In this document: positions 58,526-64,000 of the stretch, piece after piece
Position numbering within the stretch: position 1 is the first letter of the stretch
How the letters are laid out: the number at the start of each line of letters is the position of its first letter
Assembly (NCBI GenBank): GCA_003254905.1
Contig: QANU01076963.1
Coordinates: 23,972-87,971 of the forward strand
Source: Nissolia schottii
Lineage: Eukaryota; Streptophyta; Magnoliopsida; Fabales; Fabaceae
Length of the DNA stretch: 64,000 nt
Reading direction: 5' to 3'
Made by a program: the position numbers and the translations under genes
The notes under the pieces: generated by a model
Database searches by the model: none
What the model saw: the letters and a program-made list of their open reading frames with translations, nothing else
What the model was told of the DNA's origin: nothing

Positions 58526-60543
58526 TCTATTTACCTCCATGAATATATGATTTTAAAAAAAAGGGTGGATGGAGCTGGAAGCTGTTCATAAATAAGAAGA
58601 AAGCCACAATTAGCTTTTGTTTGAAGGAGAAAAAAGTATTTTCGACTCCTCGTAGAAAATAAAGAGAATATAATGTGTTCTTTTGATACAATACTGAGCA
58701 TGGGAACTAGCTAAGCAGTATGCGTCCCTTTGCACTCAAGCTATACTACCCTCTGGCCAGTGAACCATTAAGTACAGAATAAGAGAGAGAGATTTACTTA
58801 ATATACACAGTTCTTCCTCCAATTTTTTAGTTGTCCACTTTCCGCTGTTCGTTGAGTATTAAGAAAATAATTATAAAATAAAAAAATAAAAAAATTGATA
58901 AAATTTTATATTATTATTTTTATTTAATATAAAAATAACGTGAGTAATTAAAATTAATAATAATATATAAATATGATAAAAATATTTATTTAATAGAGAA
59001 ATAAAAAATAATAATTAGTGTGATATAAATTTAAAAATTAAATAAGTATTTATAAAATTATCAAGATGAAAGATTGACAAGTAAAAAAAAAAAAGAGAAA
59101 GTATTAAATAAGCTTAGTTGTTGAAGTTTATATAGTGTGAAACACTATTTTGACACATATATTATTTATTATTAGTGGGCTTGTATGTGAAACGAAGTAA
59201 GTGGTTATTTTGACAAGAAAATATATTATCTTTTTAAATAATTTTGTAAGTTGGTTAAAGAGATAATAGATAATAATAATGAGATAATTGATAGTGGATA
59301 ATGAAATATTGTTATGTGAATTGGTAAAAAATAGACTATGGATAAAAATGAAAAAAAAGATTAAAAATAAAAAAAATTGCTCTCTTTATTCATAAATATA
59401 GATTAACTAAAATTTAATAATAAATAATATATAAATTAAAATAATATCTTTCGTAAAATAAATACAAATAACGTTTATTTATTAGAGAAATGCTCATTTT
59501 GGTCACTACTGAGTCATTTTGGGCATTTAAATTCAAAATCTCTTTTTAATTCTTAAAATTATAATTTATAGGTCAAATTAGTCTCTCAATTTATTATCAT
59601 TAGTGTATTGTCATGTTTTCATTAATTTTTTGCATTAAATGAAAATGTGATAAAAATAAAGACTGTGTGACAATACTAAAAGTTAAAAAATACAGTAGTA
59701 ACAACACTTAGAGTTACAAATCTTAGTTGCTAATGTGACTTCATTTACCATCGTAATTGCTCCGGCGACCTCATTTACAGTTTTAAGTGTAACAATAATT
59801 TATTTGCAATCTCAATTATTGTTATTATCACTTTTAATGAAATAAATTAATAAAAATATGATAATATAATAATGATAGTCAACTAAAAAATTAATTTGAC
59901 CTACAACTTAAATTAAAAAGTCATATTTAATATTTCAAAAACTAAAGTATTTAAATTTATATTTTGAAAAATTAAAATGAGTATTACCCGTTTTTTTATT
60001 GGATGTTAAAAAGTAACGGGGAAAACCTCTCGTCAATACTATAATTGTAGTGCTTGCACAGGCGGGGAGAGAGAGAGAGAGAAAGTGTTATGGTGAGAGT
60101 ATATGGGCGCGAATAGGACAGAGAAGAGGGTAGAATTATTTTGGAGTGGCGACTGAGTCACGTGGCAGTGCATCTTTGTTCATGCAGCCCACCACCACTT
60201 TTTGCTTTTTGGTTCTTCTAACTTTAGGAGGAGTGAGAATTGACATTGAAGTGCCCCTAAAACCGCTAGCGGACGTTGCAAGGCAAATAAGAGAGGAAAT
60301 GTGTCAAATGATCCTTCATCTTTTTATTAATGTTGATATTAATTCTTAAAGAAAAAATCTTTAATTAATTTTAAAATATTTTAAAAATTATTTTATTAAT
60401 TTTAAAATATTTTAGATGAATGGATTAACAAAAGTAATGATCGAAATGTTAAAAGAGTGATTGAGAGTTTTTTTAAGTGCTAACGTGAGAATTCGTAAAA
60501 AATTTAGAAATCAATTAAAACATTTTATTTTCATATTACTATC

Positions 60544-60579
<36 letters not shown>

Positions 60580-60585
60580 TTGAGT
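58526..60585. other. Intergenic AT-rich DNA with (TTA)n
   Basis: No gene was recognised. A GA tract lies at 60066-60082 and (TTA)n at 60547-60580. The ORF 60146-60349 has no recognised domain. Confidence 0.45.
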
Positions 60586-60734
60586 AATGTTTAGAGGACT
60601 TAAATTTTAATCATACATTTTAATTTACGTATTTTGATTAATGATATAACAATTTAAAAAATAAAATATTAAGTATCATTTATTAAAATGTGTAAATTAA
60701 TAAGTAACTTTAAAAGTTAAATGTCCAAAACATT
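60586..60734. mobile_element. Short foldback MITE
   Basis: The left end AATGTTTAGAGGACTTAAAT pairs with the right end, whose complement is AATGTTTTGGACATTTAACT. Pairing continues through AATTTACGTATTTTGATTAA. It was inserted directly after a (TTA)n tract. No ORF. Confidence 0.55.
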
Positions 60735-61133
60735 TTTCTACTATCACTACTAGTAGTTTAATTGCTTTATCTTCTTTTATTGTTCCTATCTACCAACTCT
60801 ATGTTCACTCTTATATATCACTTTAAAAAATGCATATGATTAAAAAAATAATTAATTTTTACATACTTAAAAAATATCAAATACTTAAACTAAATTATTT
60901 TTATAAAAAATTGTAATGCAATTAATATAATGATAAAAAATTTATAATAAATAGAGACATAATTAAAAATTTAGTAGTTAATATTTTTTTAATTTAATTA
61001 AATGATAATTAATTTTAAATAATTTTTTTGTGAGATGTGGCAGAAGAGTATGTGACAGAAAATATATATTAAAATTTTAATTCCTAATTTCCTATGGATA
61101 AAAATGAAAAATTAGAATTGGACAAAAAAAAGG

Positions 61134-62477
61134 GTTAATTAAGTTTTTAATCCCTGTAATTTGGAAAAATTTGGTTTTAGTCCCTCAGTGTCAGTTTTAG
61201 TCCTTGTAAAATATCAAAATTTGGTTTTGGTCCCTCTTGACGGTGGAAGGGTAACGGTGCTGACGCGGCACTTGACGTCGCTGACGGGGAGTCACACGTG
61301 GACACGCCACGTGGCGGAGCCGGTCTTTTGGCCCAACCCAGAACCCGACCTAACCCGACCCATTAAAAAAAATAAATTAAAAACCCAAAATCCCCAAATC
61401 TGCAGGCACCCCCCCGACCACGCAGCCCCCTTCCCCCCACCGCATTGCCTCCGGCCAGCCGCCGTCGTGCGCGGGGCTGCTCTCTTCTCTCTACAGCACC
61501 CAAATCTACACCATCCCCTCGGTGCTCGCCTTCCTCTTCACGCGTCGTCTGGTGGTTGTCCTCGCGGGGCTGTCGTGCTCCCGTGGCTCCGTCGCGTGCT
61601 CGCCGTCCTCTTCACCCGTGGGCTGTCGTGCCTTCAACCAGCGTGCTCGCCGGAAGCAGAAACATGGGTTACAACCAGAAGCAGGTGGCTTTCTTGAGCG
61701 TGGCTAAGGATTTGGGTGACAACGTTGGACTCCTTGCTGGCAAGATCAGTGAGGTTTCCCCAACTTGGTGTGTTATTCTTGTTGGGATCTTCCAGAATGT
61801 TGTTGGTTATGGCCTTGTCTGGCTTGTTGTCACTCACAGGTTCCCTTCTCTGCCTTTGTGGGTGGTAGGTCCCTAATTTCTCATCATTATTCTCAACAAT
61901 CATCTCCCTCAAGTTTGATTCTCTTCGTTTATCAATTATTTTTACTTGATTATTTTCTTGGGGGTTGTTTGGTGCATTGCATTCTCACGTTGCATTCTCA
62001 CCTCTGAAATAATATGATCGGTGAAGACGACGAGCACGGCGAGCACGGCGAGCACGTGAGCACGCTGGTTGAAAGCACGACAGCCATGCGTGAAGAGGAT
62101 GGCGAGTACGCGAGCCCACGAGTAGAGAGAAGAGAGCAGCCCCTGCGGCGACGGCGGCGGCTGGCCGGAGGCGATGCGGTGGGGGAAGGGGGTGCGTGGT
62201 CGGGGGGTGCCTGCAGATTTGGGGATTTTGGGTTTTTAATATTTTTTTTTTAACAAGTCGGGTCGGGTTCTGGGTTGGGCTAAAAGACGGGCTCCACCAC
62301 GTGGCGTGTCCACGTGTGACGCCCCGTCAGCGACGTCTAGTGTCACGTCAGCACCGTTACCCTTCCACCGTCAAGAGGGACCAAAACCAAATTTTGATAT
62401 TTCACAGGGATTAAAACTGACACTGAGGGACTAAAACCAAATTTTTCCAAATTACAGGGACTAAAAATTTAATTAAC
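61134..62477. mobile_element. Pack-MULE with captured transporter exon
   Basis: Long terminal inverted repeats. Left 61134 to about 61500 is highly similar to the complement of about 62130-62477 (outer end GTTAATTAA, then CCCTGTAATTTGGAAAAATT, TCTTGACGGTGGAAGGGTAA, ACACGTGGACACGCCACGTG). Weaker similarity extends inward to about 61648 and 62043. The ~390-bp core holds a coding exon of a nodulin-like transporter plus the start of its intron, so the capture was from genomic DNA. Flanks are A-runs on both sides, so a target duplication of 8-9 bp cannot be told from simple sequence. No transposase inside. Confidence 0.85.
61445..61876 (+). CDS. Chimeric ORF: TIR-derived N-terminus fused to nodulin-like MFS fragment
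   Basis: A 143-residue open frame. Residues 1 to about 72 come from the left inverted repeat and are rich in Arg, Ser and Pro with no domain. From about residue 73 (MGYNQKQVAFLSVAKDLGDN) it matches the NFD4-like/nodulin-like major facilitator family, including GLLAGKISEVSP and a membrane helix (WCVILVGIFQNVVGYGLVWL). It ends LPLWV followed by GTAGGT, which looks like the parent gene's 5' splice site. Read through, it adds Val-Gly-Pro and stops. The parent family is about 550-600 residues with ~12 helices, so this is only a fragment and transport activity is not expected. Expression is unknown; an alternative start is the internal ATG at 61662. Confidence 0.6.
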   Translation: MPPASRRRARGCSLLSTAPKSTPSPRCSPSSSRVVWWLSSRGCRAPVAPSRARRPLHPWAVVPSTSVLAGSRNMGYNQKQVAFLSVAKDLGDNVGLLAGKISEVSPTWCVILVGIFQNVVGYGLVWLVVTHRFPSLPLWVVGP

Positions 62478-64000
62478 AAAAAAAAAAAACAGTTGTCGAA
62501 GGAAGAAGCTTTTGGTAATTATACGCTTTTGCATAAAATGACACCCCCGTCCTTCTCAGTCCAGCTACATTCCAATATTTCCCTACGTAGGTTTCCACAA
62601 ATGCCCTCTCAAACCGAAGACTCTACAAACTAGGCTTGAGCCGAAAACAAGGCTACTAAAGACTCTAGAGGCTAGGCGTGAACCGAAACAAGGCTACTAC
62701 AATATGCTATTAACGATTATAATCTTGTTAGATAATGTCCTAAGAATATTAATTAAATTTTTTTAAAAAAATTAAGTTTTTAAAATAAATATTGTTAAAA
62801 ATACATAATTTTTATTTTTTATACAAAATTATTATTTATGTTCTGTTAATAAATGTTATTAAGACACTTATTAGCAACATCCTATTAATTATTATACTTT
62901 TCATTTTTCTTACAAAAAGAAAGTTTAGTTTAGAGTATGACATGGGACGTATCTAAACTTATTAGACATGGTGAAGAAATGTTAATTGAACTTGTTTTTA
63001 GGTGAAATAACATGTTCACAGTAATAAAAAAAAAGTCATTTTTATACTTAGCATATTAATCAAAAGGCTAGAATTAGTAGATTATTATATGGTTCATGGT
63101 TGAAAAAGCAATGCCATGTGTAATGCGACTCCTCTTTGGCATGCCATAATACTATTTAGGTGAGAGATAACAACATGAGTGGACGAACAAAGATTTAGAA
63201 TGAAGAAGTGTAGATAATTGTTAAAAGGCTTAAAAAATATGAAGGTAAAAAAATTTCAATTTGCTTTTATAAGTGGACTAAAAAAGTATATTTTATTAGG
63301 CTCTTTCTGAAAAATTGATGTATAACGTATCATTTTTACTTAATGTTCCTTTTGAGTTATATTCAAAGCACTTTCAATTAAAATATAAGGTGCCACCTTT
63401 AAGTTTTTAACTACTTTGTTCGAGTGTAGGGTTCAACCCTACATTTTTGTAAGCTTGCCTGATCAAATTAATAATTATAATAATAAAATTATTTTTTTAC
63501 CATCCATGTCCATATTATTTAACACTCACAAACATGCCCTAAATTAGAGCTATGTTATTATAATAACTAAATTGAACAACCTCAACTTTACTATTTAGAC
63601 TTGTAAAATGGTATAAATAACTTGTTACTAAGAAGTGATAGTGTCTATACATTTTTATATATTTCAAAACATCTTTCTAAATAACATTTAAATAATTTTA
63701 CTCAATGAACCACCAAAATAAATCCATACATTTTTTTTATATAAATGTGATTTATGAAAAATTGTAAATTTTAATTATCATAGCATCATTTCATACAAAA
63801 TTATATCATCATCAAACTTTGCGAATCCTACTACATATTTCTTGGATATTTTGGTGGTTACGCCCAAGATATATATAAAAATAAATTTTGGGCATCCAGT
63901 TTTCTTCTCCCGACACTCTCTCTCTCTCTCTCTCTTTCTCCAATTATTTTATCTTTGTCAAGACGTTGAACACTCTCTCAAAAAAAAAAAAAAAAAAAAA
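62478..64000. other. Intergenic DNA to window end
   Basis: No gene was recognised. (CT)n lies at about 63917-63937 and a 20-base A run closes the window at 63981-64000. The segment is AT-rich throughout. Confidence 0.45.

Noticed and set aside
63981-64000. Terminal A run as a polyadenylation site or retroposon tail
   Set aside because: It coincides with the window edge, with no upstream gene or target duplication to support either reading.

Overview
This is nuclear genomic DNA of a dicot plant, most likely a legume close to soybean. The evidence is AT-rich intergenic DNA, spliced plant transcription-factor genes with introns that follow the GT/AG rule, and layers of plant transposable elements. 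The species is inferred from general resemblance and was not tested by a search.

Three host genes are well supported, all on the minus strand. (1) Positions 1-1860 hold the 5' six coding exons of a subgroup-XII bHLH transcription factor (bHLH49/74/78 and CIB type), cut by the window edge. (2) Positions 17607-20534 hold a nine-exon AINTEGUMENTA (ANT) orthologue with two AP2 repeats, including a 9-nt microexon. An N plus homopolymer tracts at 18541-18561 replace the end of its eighth exon. (3) Positions 37389-38799 hold a two-exon hnRNP/Musashi-like protein with two RRMs.

Most of the rest is mobile DNA. Positions 7860-10945 look like a Mutator-type element carrying a broken plant-mobile-domain (PMD) gene, with small relatives at 22526 and 23241. 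Positions 27942-31403 hold a Ty1/copia element that has lost reverse transcriptase, RNase H and the outer part of its 3' LTR. Positions 46801-55615 are best read as one MULE-like element (9-bp target duplication matching 8/9). It contains about ten copies of a 240-264-bp tandem repeat and two nested, related LTR insertions of 2.8-2.9 kb in opposite orientation, each with a perfect 5-bp target duplication. Two 227-bp short members of the same family lie at 7526 and 39132; the latter has a perfect 9-bp target duplication. Positions 61134-62477 form a Pack-MULE: long inverted repeats around a captured exon of a nodulin-like major-facilitator transporter, making a chimeric ORF. Several MITE and foldback families fill the remaining spacers.

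The host genes do not form a pathway; their proximity is ordinary plant gene spacing. I found no CRISPR array, operon, rRNA or convincing tRNA, and no novel enzymatic system. The strongest leads are the nested MULE/LTR structure with its short derivatives, the Pack-MULE chimera, and the ANT assembly defect.
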